Below are positions 45,322 through 56,800 of a DNA stretch of 64,000 nucleotides, piece by piece. This stretch comes from Ilyonectria destructans (lineage: Eukaryota > Ascomycota > Sordariomycetes > Hypocreales > Nectriaceae), in NCBI GenBank assembly GCA_020740775.1, contig JAHEWK010000014.1:1550001-1614000 (forward strand), written 5' to 3'. The position numbers were made by a program, and so were the translations under genes. How positions within the stretch are numbered: position 1 is the stretch's first letter; each line of letters opens with the position of its first letter. Under the pieces are notes generated by a model, which was not told the DNA's origin, made no database searches, and saw nothing but the letters and a program-made list of their open reading frames with translations.

Positions 45322-45851
45322 CGATACGCCGTCGTCGTGGGTGAATCCGGTGTGAAGGCAGGAGATGTGTAGGGTAAGGGGAAACGAAAAGGTGTGGGGC
45401 CGCAGGAAAAAATAGCGGCACGCGTCGCCTTCAGGACAAGCGATGCCATTGTTGGTGGTAGGTGCGAAGGGGGCTGCTGCCTGGGAAATCAGGCATCAAT
45501 ACCACGAGCCTTTGCACCAGGGACCAGGCAGGTACACATCGCGTCTCTGGCTGCACAAGTCGAAATACTGGATGACAACAAAAATGAAAATTGGTTCTCG
45601 TACAGAGTGCTACAGAGCTATTTGATACAGATGCAAAGAAAATACATGTAGATGTTGTACAGGTCACTTGCTGGACCAACGATTCCCTCCACCTGCGCCA
45701 GCCCCGTGATCTCCTTTCGTCAATCCCCTTTCATCAGTCCGCTTTCCATCCCGGTATCCGTTGTTCAGCTTGGGGGTTGCCCTCCTCGCAACTCTCTCCG
45801 TTTCCCATTAATTCATCCAAAATAAGGACGTGAAATAAACCCTGAAGTCGA
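45322..45851. other. Intergenic between ATPase 3' end and Reb1-like promoter
   Basis: Promoter of the Reb1-like gene and 3' flank of the ATPase gene; both genes are on the minus strand. No gene is seen. Confidence 0.5.
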
Positions 45852-47358
45852 TTATCGACCGAACGGGAACCATGATGACTTGTTCTCCTCCGTCTGCTCC
45901 TGCAACTTCACCGAGACATCCCCCCTGATGCTCTGTCGGATCTTGTACTCTCCGCCGAGCACCAGGTCCTTGGCAACCAACTCGCGAGTTCGACCCAAGC
46001 TCTCAATGTCTGAAATTCTCTGGATGGTAGCCTCCAGGTGGTCGTCGAAGCCCTCCTCGGCGCAAATCTCTTGGAAGGCAAGGTGCATCGGGACACTGCT
46101 GGCTCGCACATCCGCAGTGCTAGTGATGCTGAAGAGGTTCAGGCTGTCCAACTTTCGGATAAAATCACAACGTGTCATGATTTCCTGGGCCTTGTGGAAA
46201 GGGTATGTGGGTAGTACGTGGCCGATAATTGAGTCGTAATTAGGCTCATCGTCGTCCTTGTCAACAAGGGCCTTCGCTAGAACCATAGCAGCAGCCTAGA
46301 ACCCCATATGTTAGCACGATATGGTGAATAAAGAGTAAACATAAACTTACGGCCCACTTCTGTTGGTCCATGACATCGTCGTCCATTTCCATACCCAGGA
46401 TCCAGCATTGGTTGAGGAACCACCGCTTCTCAATATCCTTGATCATCTCGCAAGTTGCAATCATGTCGCTGCTCTTCGCAACACGGCTTAAGAAACTCAG
46501 GCGGCCACCAACTTTATCATAGACGTTTTCGAGCTGGTCATCCGACAGGCGCTCTCCAAAATACTTTAACCGGTAGCGCTGTAGGGCAGAAATAGCATGC
46601 GCCTTGGGTAGGTCGACAACAGACATGACCTCCATCCTCGTAGCTAGTTGCTTGAACCGCTCATACACCCAATAGTCGTCAGAGTTGAAAACCATGGTGA
46701 CGAGGTTTGCGGCAGCCCACTGTTCTGCTCGTTGCTGGAGAAGCTCGATCAAGTCCCGCCCATCCTCGTCGTCGCGGAGGAGGTGCATCTGGTTGACGAT
46801 AACGACGAGGGGCTTGCCCCTCTCTCGTCGCTTCAGCATAGCCACCTTCTCCAACTTGTTGAGGGCACGCTCGATATCCAGTAGAGCAGTGGATTCGCGA
46901 GGGCCTCTCTCGCTGAAATATCCGCCAATATAGTCCTCGTGGTACTCGTAATCCAAAGCTTTGCCCAGTCGAATCCTGAAAATCTCGAGATCTGCGTGTG
47001 CCTCGAACATGGCTACACCCTCACCATCGATCTTGCGCATTGCCTCTATCAGCATGCTGCTCTTGCCACAGCCCTTGTCGCCGATCATGAGGTGGTAGTG
47101 TCCAACGTCATGACCAAACACGATGTGGTCCACGCGTTCTTGCTCACTGCGAACAATCCAGTGCTCGCCAGCACCGCCAGGGGGAATGTCTTTTCCGAGG
47201 GAAGCCAACTCTAGAACTGGGTCTCCTGGCTCAAACGCGTTGGTCATTTTGCTGAGGACGAGCCGTTTGTAGCTCTTGTGATAGATGTAGCCAGCACCAG
47301 CAAAGCCGAGACCCAGCACGACTATGGAAGCAAATGTTGTCGCTGCTGACTCGCCCAT
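45852..47358 (-). CDS. Membrane-anchored P-loop ATPase (AAA-like)
   Basis: Exons on the minus strand are 47358-46351 and 46295-45852; the 55-nt intron (GTAAGT...TAG) keeps frame, giving 483 residues. An N-terminal membrane anchor lies at about 6-26 (TTFASIVVLGLGFAGAGYIY) and is followed by basic residues, which could place the protein in mitochondria or the ER. The P-loop is GDKGCGKSS (93-101). The Walker B position reads LVVIVNQMHLL (184-194), with Asn-Gln in place of the usual acidic pair. Helical regions downstream (SALQRYRLKYFGERL, VGGRLSFLSRVAKS) resemble the lid of ORC/archaeal-type AAA ATPases, including a possible sensor 2 Arg. The family is one I place only generally. The tail is basic and ends KSSWFPFGR. 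Confidence 0.82.
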
Positions 47359-49098
47359 CTTCCAGAGAATGGAAGGTTCTGATGAGGAGTTTTGTTCATT
47401 TTGCCGTCCGCTATTCTCACGCGGTGCCTCCTCTGCGATTTCGAATTAGCGGGCTGGCGGCATGCGAGGGCTTCTCGTGTTAGAGGAGCGGAAGAGCCTT
47501 TAAGCGACAGACACTTGTTGCCGCTCATTCATTCAAGACAGGCCGCTCTCGTAATTCATTCACTGTGAACAATGACCCCACAGATGTGGCCCCAGGACCA
47601 GGATACGGCACGGCTACCACTTGAGACATTGAGCTGGTGGCTTAATGCAGCTGGGTTTGGACAAGGCTGAATGAATGAAAGGCAGGCGCATTTACACACT
47701 CCAAACTCGAATACACAATTTGAATAAACGCACCTTGTCTCCTGGCGCCCTGCGTCGAAAATCGGAGCCTGCTGGCAGCGGAGTCGCATGGCCCCCAACG
47801 ACCCAGCTGCGGCCCATTCGGACGCGCCAAGTTTGGAGTGCCCAGACGGGCAAGTTGGCGGGCCAGGCGGCCGGGATTCCGCAGTGTCATGGCTGTGAGG
47901 TGGCGCAAATCCTTCCGCGCATCAAGCGCACTCAAAGAAGGCAGTCAAGGTCAATTGGGCCGTCGATGAAGCCGTCGAGAGTCGTCATGAGCGCCGGCGA
48001 ACAGGAAAAGGGAGCGAGACTGAGCTGGCGGCGTGGCTCGCAGGAACAAACACTGATATTAAAACAGCTGGGTACCGGTGACATGGCCTCCAAAACCAAT
48101 TAGGCTTGGCGCCACGACCTAATTCAGACTTTCGGCGACCAAGCCAGCGGCGTCTGGCCACTGTAGCGTCACTGCAGGGCGCTCACTGGAGGGTCCTTCG
48201 GTCCCTGGAATCCACTGGCTCCACTGAAGGTACCACTACCACGTCACTGATATCTGCAGCGACAATGACGCCTCAGCTGGACAGGGGCCCAGGTGGCTGC
48301 CGTCACCGAGGAATCCGACTTGCGCATGCGACTAAACTCTGCTGAGAGATGCCGGTAATCAATCAAGGTAGGGCTGACAAGCTCAGAGTCGCTCAAGAAA
48401 ACCGCTGAGCCACATCTGTCTTGCGTCAGGGAGCCGACGGCAGAACAGTGTGGGGTTTCTAGGGGGTAGCGAGGCCTCCTGTACCAGATTCTGGCCGAGC
48501 GATCGCTCATTTCATTCCAAGTGTCCGGGGGACCTTAATTCATCTAAGGTCTGCGCTATTAGCTGCCATTGTTGCGCGGGCGCGTCTCTTTGCCTTAGCT
48601 CGGGGGCAAGCGATATCCACGTGATGCACCACTTCCCGGTTCTCGCCAATCTCAGCTCAAAGGAACTTTGGTACTGAACAATTCGCTTACAGCTTAGCTC
48701 ATAAACACCTTGATATGTGGGAGGTGGTCGTAGTGAGATTGTCATGGCTGTTCGAAATATTATTTAATCACCTATTCTAAGTATACCGATGCGTCATTGA
48801 ATCAGATGCTCCTCCAGGTTGGGAAGGACACCAGTGTTCAGCTGTTGCTGTGAATATCTGTACGCTGAGCTGAAGGTGAGAACGAAGTGACATGTTCTTG
48901 AAAAACAACAACCAGAACTCCAACATCTCCTTAACATGCATATTGCCCGTGACTAAGCCTCACTTCTTCACACCTCGTCTCTTCTCCATCCTAACATTCG
49001 TGTCCCTTCATTCTAAGCATTCTCAACTCTGCTACCACGGATCCCACCTTCCCTGCCCCTCTCAACACCATCCATCCATCCCTTCATACCCCAGACAC
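47359..49098. other. Intergenic, divergent promoters
   Basis: Upstream of both the ATPase gene (-) and the split orphan gene (+). From about 48940 it is C/T-rich, likely the leader of the orphan gene. No coding sequence is supported in the middle 1.5 kb. Confidence 0.5.
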
Positions 49099-50416
49099 AT
49101 GCCGCCGTTCGCTCCAGAGCTAGAGGAGTGGTGGCTTGGCCGTGGCTATGATGCTCTGACCCGGCTTGTTGACCCAGGTGATGACGCCCTCAAACCTCAA
49201 GAATGTGGCTTCGCCCAGGACGTTCAACGTCGGCTATGTGCCCTCGACAATGACCGTGCACTCCAGGCCGAGATCAAAGAAGCATGGCCGGCTATTCGCG
49301 CCGCGAGAGGCATCAACTACGTTGCGAACCCACGAAAACAACTCAAGGAAGCATCTGGTACCATCTTCAAGCCGGTTGAAGACGGAGGCATGGACCAATC
49401 TCGGGTCCTTGAAGGGCTTGGGTATCTAGACGCGATGGAAGTCCATCGTCTTCGCTTCATGAAAGCAACAAGGAGCGCCATGGAGGCCACGGCCCCTGAA
49501 AAACGTCACCTACAAGTCGTCGACGAGCTCGATCGTCAAGCCACTATCCATTACCGACATTTCCACCTGGGCTTTAGGACATGTGTAAGTGACCAGGACT
49601 TCTTTCAACCGACACGTGAGCTGAATAGTGAACTTGCAGACTCTCATCGATGACTTGACCAAAAGTGGCGAGAAGACAAAGGAAATACCAAAGATAATGG
49701 CTCGACTCAACGCCCTCTTCCCCCCTGTTGTCTTTCTCCAAGACGAGGACGATGTTGATCCAACGCCCCACTCTGCCGGTCTTCGCGACAGCATCCGATT
49801 TTCTGTCTTTGAGCACTTGATGGGGAGTGAACCAATTTCTGAACAGCGGCAGCAGATGATTCAGATGAAGCTTCTTGGGTGGTGCGACATTCCTGGGTAC
49901 GGCCAAGCCCGAGATTCCTTGATTCGATACTGCGAGGAATCGAAGAAGCTGGAAGAGGTCTGCTTGGTTGTTTTGGACGATTTGGAGCATCGATGTCTCA
50001 GCGAAATGTCGACACGAAACTCATCGGCCGACTCTTCTTCCATGTCATTCGAAGACAGTTCACCAAGTCCTGAGGGCAGCTCCCCGAGAAAGGTCATTCC
50101 GGATGTCGCCATGAGTGCCGATGCATCCTTTGATTCTCGATACTCCTCTTTGCACTCGCCGGTGTCTATTTCTGCCCTTACAGCATCAAATCCTCTCCTC
50201 AAAGGAATGCCAGGCCGAGAGATTTCAGCAGCCAAGACAGACGGAGCAGCTTGGGCAAGAGACCGCAGCGCACCACCCATTCTATGCTATCCCGAAGACC
50301 TCTCTGCGACTGAGTTCTGCCAACATCCCCTCGCACAGGAGCTTGAAATGACACCGTTGGAGATGTCGATTCTAGGACTACTCATTCCCAAAGAAATCAA
50401 GAGCCGAGACTTCTAG
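49099..50416 (+). CDS. Orphan protein, N-terminal part, ending at an in-frame TAG
   Basis: Exons 49099-49584 and 49640-50416; the 55-nt intron (GTAAGT...TTGCAG) keeps frame, giving 420 residues. The start MPPFAPELEEWWLGRGYD follows a C/T-rich leader. Residues of about 1-270 look folded and largely helical (ALQAEIKEAWPAIRAARG, then FEHLMGSEPISEQRQQMIQ); the rest is Ser-rich. It ends SILGLLIPKEIKSRDF then TAG. The same frame continues without interruption for 1134 more codons after that TAG (YSFDSDDDMEYEKV and on), with matching composition. So this is very likely the front of one long gene rather than a complete protein. I do not recognise a family. Confidence 0.7.
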
Positions 50417-50440
50417 TACAGTTTCGACAGCGACGATGAC

Positions 50441-53400
50441 ATGGAATACGAGAAAGTCGCCAAGGCCCGCACGAAGAAATCTGGCAAGTTGAAGCGCCGT
50501 CAGACTAGGAAGGAAGAAGTGCCCCCAGTCCCTCCATTACCGCAGATTCCAGAGTATTTCCGAGCAAACTTGACCCCGAAAGTTCTCGAGAAGCTAGTCA
50601 AGAGGATGCGATCTCGACCAGACCTGGCGGAGACTCCCTTTCCCGAAGATCTTTCGTCTGATCAGCCTCAGAAGAAAACATCTGCTCCTGGTGCACTGAA
50701 ACTCGGCATTAGGAAACGCCGCCCATCAATGAAGCTTCAGATTTCCAGCCCGGAACCCATATCCGAGACTGGCTCCTGGAGCTTGCGCTCAAAGCGTCAC
50801 TCCAACATCGCGTCCACCGTCACTAACGGTTCACAGAGCTCGAGACCGGCGGCTTCACGAAGTCAATCGAGCCAAGATGCGGTCCAGCCAATCTTACAGA
50901 GAGATGGCCCGAAGCTGAAGTACGAACTCGCGAAACCGCGATTGTCGCCGATGGAATATGCCCGCCTGTACCTCGTTGAAAAAGCCTTGTCTGATCGGGA
51001 GAATCGTCCCTGCGAGCTTCCCAAGCCGAAGGGGGTCAGGTATTGGACACCCCGCTGGGAGAAATTCCTGATCATACCTCGAATCCCGGATGTCATTCGA
51101 CGAGACTTGACTCCACGAGGAGCTACCGATGGTGGGTGCACCAGCGACCTCGCTGATTTGGGGCAGACCGACTCTGATAACGAGTCGGTGGCAACGTTGA
51201 AGCCGGGGACAGATTATCCACGTCTGTCTCTCCATCTTGGCGACCTGCCAGCGCTTTCTCCCTTTATGGATCTCCCGTATCCTAACATGAGTGATGAGAT
51301 TTCCCCTCCCAACATTTCGCTGCTCGGAGTTGAAACCGAGGAGACTGAACGACTCGGCGAACCCCCTTCTCTTAGCGACGACTGCGAGACCCCCGGGTCA
51401 CAAACCGAACCAGAACTACACGCGCAATTTTATCAAGTACGCTGCCGAGAAGAAGATGAAGTTTACAAGCAACGGCGACAAAATAGGCACCGAGCCATCC
51501 ACGATACGATCGGTCCATCCGCCTCCAAAAGTGTCTCCGAAAACAGCATCCGAGTCGAGGCAAAAGCGCCACCCGTAACGACAAAATATCCTGATCAGCC
51601 GATTTTCCACCACGAGAAACAAGAATTTTGGAAACAGATGGATATGGATAGAGAAGCTAACACTTCGTCACCTCTCTCACAAGATAGCGTAGAGACTGCG
51701 GTGTACATGGGTAAGATGAGGGATCAGGTCTTAGCAACTCCAGATCTCCGCATGCGAAAGGCGTCAGGAAATCAGTCTCGACCATCGATTGTGGATTTCT
51801 CCTCTGCCAACTTTGCCAGTCCGGGGACCAGACGTAGGGTTGTCGAGTTCAGTCCTCAGTCACACATGTCGTCGGAAGCTCGCACTCCAATGGCTCATTT
51901 CCCGATTGCTACTCAACCAACGTCACGACTCACACCGACCGCATTAGCAAAGCACGTTATTGGAGGCGCTGGCGGGCATTTGCACCGAGAGTACACTCGA
52001 CATGCCCGGTTAGTTCAAAGCCTCAGTGCAGAGCTTCCGCAAGCATCGTCTGCGCACCTCTGGAGCTCGGAGTCGGACAGTTCGATGATATCGGACCTAC
52101 AACCGGAGCCACTTAGAGTGAGTCGCCGGGAATCTCAGTTGGACGTGGAACAAAGCAGCAGGTGGTCAAGAGTCCTTGAAGAAGTCCTTGGGGAGGGAGA
52201 GAGACAGGATGACAACGGGAGGCAGGAATCATTCGAGATGGAAGACAGCTTTGAACCAAGATATTCAACGACCTACATGGAGGATGGCCAACGTCGAGTC
52301 AGCGGAGAAGAAAGAGCGTTGGAAAGACTCAAATACCAACTTCGGAGCTTCAGAGATTCAGCGACTCTGCCGAAGACTCTACGACGCTCCTCGTCAACCA
52401 TCATTACGCCGACGCAATCATGGAGCACTATCGAGTCGTACTCGACGTTCAACGTTGCAGAAAACGGACCCTCGGGCTTCACGCCACAGCACGACAAAGA
52501 TCAGATTGCATCATCACGCATTCCCCGTTCCCCGTTGATGGGCTATGTAAGGGATTCCGAACTGTCTGGAGACTCCTTGGAGGCCGCCGAAAAAGCAACC
52601 AGAGATGCGCGTGCTGTCAGGGGAGTGTCCCATGTTTCACCCAACACAAGCTCTCTTCTGGATCGATCTGCTCCCCGCCAGCATGGTGCTTTACTACGAG
52701 ACCTCGAGAGGGCGTCCTCCATAACGCCACCAGGGATGAACAGCTTTGGTCTTTGGAAACATGGAGGTTCAGTACAACATGATGGCTGTGCCGATGATGG
52801 CGAAGCATACGGGGACGATTTCGAGCTCGCGGACACCAGCGAGCTCCTTGACGAAGGTTACGATCTGTCAAGCTACCAAACCTTTGAGCCGGAACCGTCG
52901 GCCACAAGAGACTTTTCTCAACAATCGGACTCCCCAAACGACTCTTACGGGTACGCGATGAGTTCCGTTGATGCCCACCGATTCTCTTCTCAGCGGTTCG
53001 ACCCCCTGAGTCGCATCAGTTCGCCGGCTCCTCAAGCCAGCAAATTGGACAAGCCAGACAAGCCTATTACCCCGTCACCGGAGCCGAAAGAAGTTGTGGT
53101 TCCACGGACGCCATCTTCAACCATCGGCAGCCTCTTCCGCAAACGCGTGAGATCTCACCATGGTGGCAGAACACCTACAACCCCCCTCACACCTTCTACA
53201 CACTGGAGACCGTTCGATGAGTCTGAGCCTGAGCCTCCCTGCTCATCGCCTTGGATGTCCGGCAAGGGCGAGAACAAGGTGGAAAAGATGGAGCGGGCAG
53301 CCTACTTCAGGGAGAAGGCAGAGCAGCAGCTCGCGCAGATCGAGGCCACTCCCGAGAAACTAACTATCCGCAAATCCTCCCTAAGTAAAGTAAGGAGTAA

Positions 53401-53821
53401 GGAGGACCTCCGACGCAAGAACCTAGGCCTCGGCCGTAGACAGAGCATGGAAAGCCTCGTCGGCTGGAGGAGCTTCATCGACGACGCGCCGGAACCCTTA
53501 TTCTCCTCCTCCCCACCACCACCCGTCCCACCGCTGCCCGCGCCTTCGCGCCTGGACTATCTCGATGCGCGGGCCGACTCCGGCGCTACGGCGGCGGCAG
53601 CCGCCTACAAGGCGAAGAAGCCACAAGGGCTCATGGTTGAGACGACGCGAAAGCTTCGAAAACAGAGCCGAGATGGGTCACGCGCAAGTCGCACGCCCAG
53701 CTCGATGTCGAGTAGCGGCGGGCTAAGGACGGCGTTCAAGATGGACGGTAAGAGGCTCAGTGTGGGGAGAGTAGCAGTGGATGAGGGGAGAGAGGATGAG
53801 GTTGTAGCGCGGCGGAGATGA
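50441..53821 (+). CDS. Orphan protein, C-terminal part, in frame with the preceding ORF
   Basis: An uninterrupted reading frame of 1126 codons from ATG 50441, and of 1134 codons counted from directly after the TAG at 50414-50416. It is disordered: Ser/Pro/Arg-rich with EVPPVPPLPQIPEYFRANLT near the front, repeated short basic and acidic patches, a basic helix near residue 980 (MERAAYFREKAEQQLAQIE), and a proline run late (PPPPVPPLPAPSRLDYLD). No enzyme motif or membrane segment is visible. No splice pair I can find removes the TAG. If translated alone it would need internal initiation 24 bases after the stop. Read-through, a recent nonsense mutation or a sequencing error are the other explanations. 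Confidence 0.72.
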   Translation: MEYEKVAKARTKKSGKLKRRQTRKEEVPPVPPLPQIPEYFRANLTPKVLEKLVKRMRSRPDLAETPFPEDLSSDQPQKKTSAPGALKLGIRKRRPSMKLQISSPEPISETGSWSLRSKRHSNIASTVTNGSQSSRPAASRSQSSQDAVQPILQRDGPKLKYELAKPRLSPMEYARLYLVEKALSDRENRPCELPKPKGVRYWTPRWEKFLIIPRIPDVIRRDLTPRGATDGGCTSDLADLGQTDSDNESVATLKPGTDYPRLSLHLGDLPALSPFMDLPYPNMSDEISPPNISLLGVETEETERLGEPPSLSDDCETPGSQTEPELHAQFYQVRCREEDEVYKQRRQNRHRAIHDTIGPSASKSVSENSIRVEAKAPPVTTKYPDQPIFHHEKQEFWKQMDMDREANTSSPLSQDSVETAVYMGKMRDQVLATPDLRMRKASGNQSRPSIVDFSSANFASPGTRRRVVEFSPQSHMSSEARTPMAHFPIATQPTSRLTPTALAKHVIGGAGGHLHREYTRHARLVQSLSAELPQASSAHLWSSESDSSMISDLQPEPLRVSRRESQLDVEQSSRWSRVLEEVLGEGERQDDNGRQESFEMEDSFEPRYSTTYMEDGQRRVSGEERALERLKYQLRSFRDSATLPKTLRRSSSTIITPTQSWSTIESYSTFNVAENGPSGFTPQHDKDQIASSRIPRSPLMGYVRDSELSGDSLEAAEKATRDARAVRGVSHVSPNTSSLLDRSAPRQHGALLRDLERASSITPPGMNSFGLWKHGGSVQHDGCADDGEAYGDDFELADTSELLDEGYDLSSYQTFEPEPSATRDFSQQSDSPNDSYGYAMSSVDAHRFSSQRFDPLSRISSPAPQASKLDKPDKPITPSPEPKEVVVPRTPSSTIGSLFRKRVRSHHGGRTPTTPLTPSTHWRPFDESEPEPPCSSPWMSGKGENKVEKMERAAYFREKAEQQLAQIEATPEKLTIRKSSLSKVRSKEDLRRKNLGLGRRQSMESLVGWRSFIDDAPEPLFSSSPPPPVPPLPAPSRLDYLDARADSGATAAAAAYKAKKPQGLMVETTRKLRKQSRDGSRASRTPSSMSSSGGLRTAFKMDGKRLSVGRVAVDEGREDEVVARRR

Positions 53822-56800
53822 AAGGTTGCGGTCTCATTGCCTGTTGTCGCCGAGGTGGTGGGATGGTGAAAGCTTGGTTGTCATATTGTTGAAAACTGGT
53901 TGTCGGGAATAGGGTTACCTTGTCAGATCCGACGTCCCGAGCGATGTTTTTTCATAACTGACTGAGTAATGCAAACCCCTAGTTGACACTCCTCTGTCTG
54001 ACCATCAACTATGCTTAATACAGCACGTGGATCTGCTGCTCGTCTGTTGAATGATATGAGACTCGTCTAGTTTCGGCTGCTGCGGAGCGGTAGGTCCGTA
54101 CCGATGGGGCCGGCGAGACGGCGTGAGACATTCACCGTCAACTCACCACGGTCACTCCGCAATCGTTCATGGATGAAGCCTCATCCTTTGGCTGACGCCC
54201 ATCCATGTCAGCATCATGTGTCCCCGTATCCACGTATCCACGGCCGAGCGAAACCTCCAACAGTCCGTCGTATCATCATCATGTCGTGACTCGTATCCTG
54301 CATGAATCACATTGAGCCCAGAAAACCAAACTACCCGCACTGCCCACACACACTCAACACCCGCGGGCTCATGTACATAGAGAAGCACACACACGTACCT
54401 CACCGCACACACACAACAACAGCCAAAGTCCCTCTATGGTCGATCCAAGTACATGCCAGACGACGAGGCCCAAACGCACCGCGCTTGACCACGGCACAAC
54501 CCACACCAACCGCACATGAGGAAAACGCGAGATATTACCCCGAATCGCGATGCCCCCGCCCCGTGACGATGCACGAGACCTGCTCCCCACTGTATCACCT
54601 GCATCCCACCGCGCAGCTCCAATATGCCACGAGCAGGCCCGCCCTCAGAGACGCGCTGGGGCCTCAGAGTGGACGGTTAAACGGTTACTGCAGGTGTGGC
54701 TATTGGCTCTATGCTTGGTGACAAGGTGACAAAGTGCCGAGCTGCTGCTGGCTGGCAATAACACCGGTAGAGGACCGCCCAGAGCCGGCAGAGGAGCACA
54801 TCTGGCGCTGTCTTGCTTGGCTTTCTCAGCGGTTGAGGGCGTTGGGTAGGAGTGTTGCAACACACCGTTGGGCCTTGGGCTTCCTTCGTGACACAGCTTT
54901 TGGGCGATGATGTAACGGCTGAACCTTTAATCGCGGTCCGGCATTCCAATCTGTCATCGTCTCGGTCGTGGTTTGGTGAAGGCATCCAATACACCCGCTA
55001 GCACAACACACCGCTCCCCACGCCCCCCACCTGTAGTTGGCCTCCATCATCACCACCGGAATTCATTTCATGAATAATTAGCTCCACCCCCGAGGTGCAT
55101 AGCCCGTCGATCTCTTCCCCTCCCCCCCGTCTGGGGTATATGAACAAAGATGGGCGTACTATATCAGTAGTCAACAAACCACAAACCACAAGAGGGCAGA
55201 AGAAGCAAGTCTTAGTCTTGTCTTCGGCCAACACCCGAAGCACGTCCCCCCCTCTTTCAGCCTATCCAAGGCCTTTGACTAGGGCGAGAGGTCAACCCGA
55301 CGGGTCGCCACGGGCCATAGAAACCCCCTGTGAGCTAGGTGAGTGGCTAGCCATGCTATGTATAGCCAGCCTCAAACCTCCCATGGCGTCCTCAGGTGAT
55401 GGAGGATCTGGAGACCGGAGCAATCATACGAACCCATGGCTTGGGGTGATGGATCGACCCGAACTCCTGGGGTAGGTGAGTGGCACGAGGGAAACATCTT
55501 TGAGACTCCTCAGCCAATGAAGCAGTTCTAATGATCGCAGTACGTATCCTCGGAGACTTCACCGGTGAGACTTACAGCCACCATGAATCGGCCAACCCAA
55601 AACCAATACCACAAGGCAGCTATAGTTCACATTGTGCACATTACAGAAAGGAGCTAACCAGCCAGCCTCGTGCAACTTCTGATGCTTCGAGGAGAGAGAG
55701 TTTGCGCCTCAGTAAGCTCAGGGCTGGCCGTTGTGCATTCGGGATGTGGGTTGAAGGATCGCCATCGCAAACTGACACAACAGCTGGCACGGTCCACGGC
55801 CAAAGCTTCGCGCCTCCGGCCGTACTCTGAAAGCACGGGGTTGTTCATATTGACCGGGGGATGCGTTTTGATGGCTGGGGCATTAAAAATGCAAGACCGT
55901 GCAGCCCTTGTCTGGGAGGAGCAGCCCGGAATTATTACAAGCCTGGTCTGGAGCAATCTACTCCGTAGTACGGCCCCGTTTATGGTAGTAGGCGGCGATC
56001 ATGGACCCTGACTATAGAACAGGGCCGTCCATCTTCAAGCGACACTGGTAAGGCAGTACACCTTAGTGACCGTAGATACCCAGTTCCCTGAACAGTGCCA
56101 TCACATGTTCTCCGTGGGGGCCTCGTCCCACTGCAACTAAGTGGCTTGGGACGACAGAGTGCGCTCGTTGTCTTGTGTCCTGGATGCCACAGTCGCGGAG
56201 GCATGTGAGTTTCGACTCGCTGTGCCAAGACATGGCTCACCGCATCTTCCCAGGTCCCCGGCCCGGTCGAACATTTTGGAGATCGAGCCGGCCCGGTGGC
56301 GGCAGATCTCAGCGCTCGCCATTCCCTTTCTTGGGTCTTGGTCAATGCCATCGAGGCTAGTTGCAAGTCAATCGAGTTTGGCCGCTCTCGTGCCAGCTTC
56401 ATCCTCGTCCACTTGCTTGGGCTGAGTGCCCAGGTTGGGACCCAACCGTGGACGGGGCATACTAAGAGTGTGGCGCTGGCCTGGGGTGGTTGCTGCTAGC
56501 CCCGTAAGGGTGTCAGTTGACGAGTTGGCGAGTTAATGAGGGCTGATGGTGGGGACTATCTTGCGCGTCGAGTAGCGCCTCGAAGGCCTGGCCCTTTGAG
56601 ATTGTCAATAAGCTGAGTGCCAGGCGTTTTGGTTCTCAGTGCAAGTGGTGTCCTGGATACGAGCTTGACCACACAAGTGGACCGACAGTACAGATTCGTC
56701 TGCAACGAGATCGAGACCAACAGTGTGGTATCGCAGGCATGTGCCGTATGGATGGATCGCCAGGGTCTTTTGTTGGTAAACCTCAGGATGACGAGATCCA

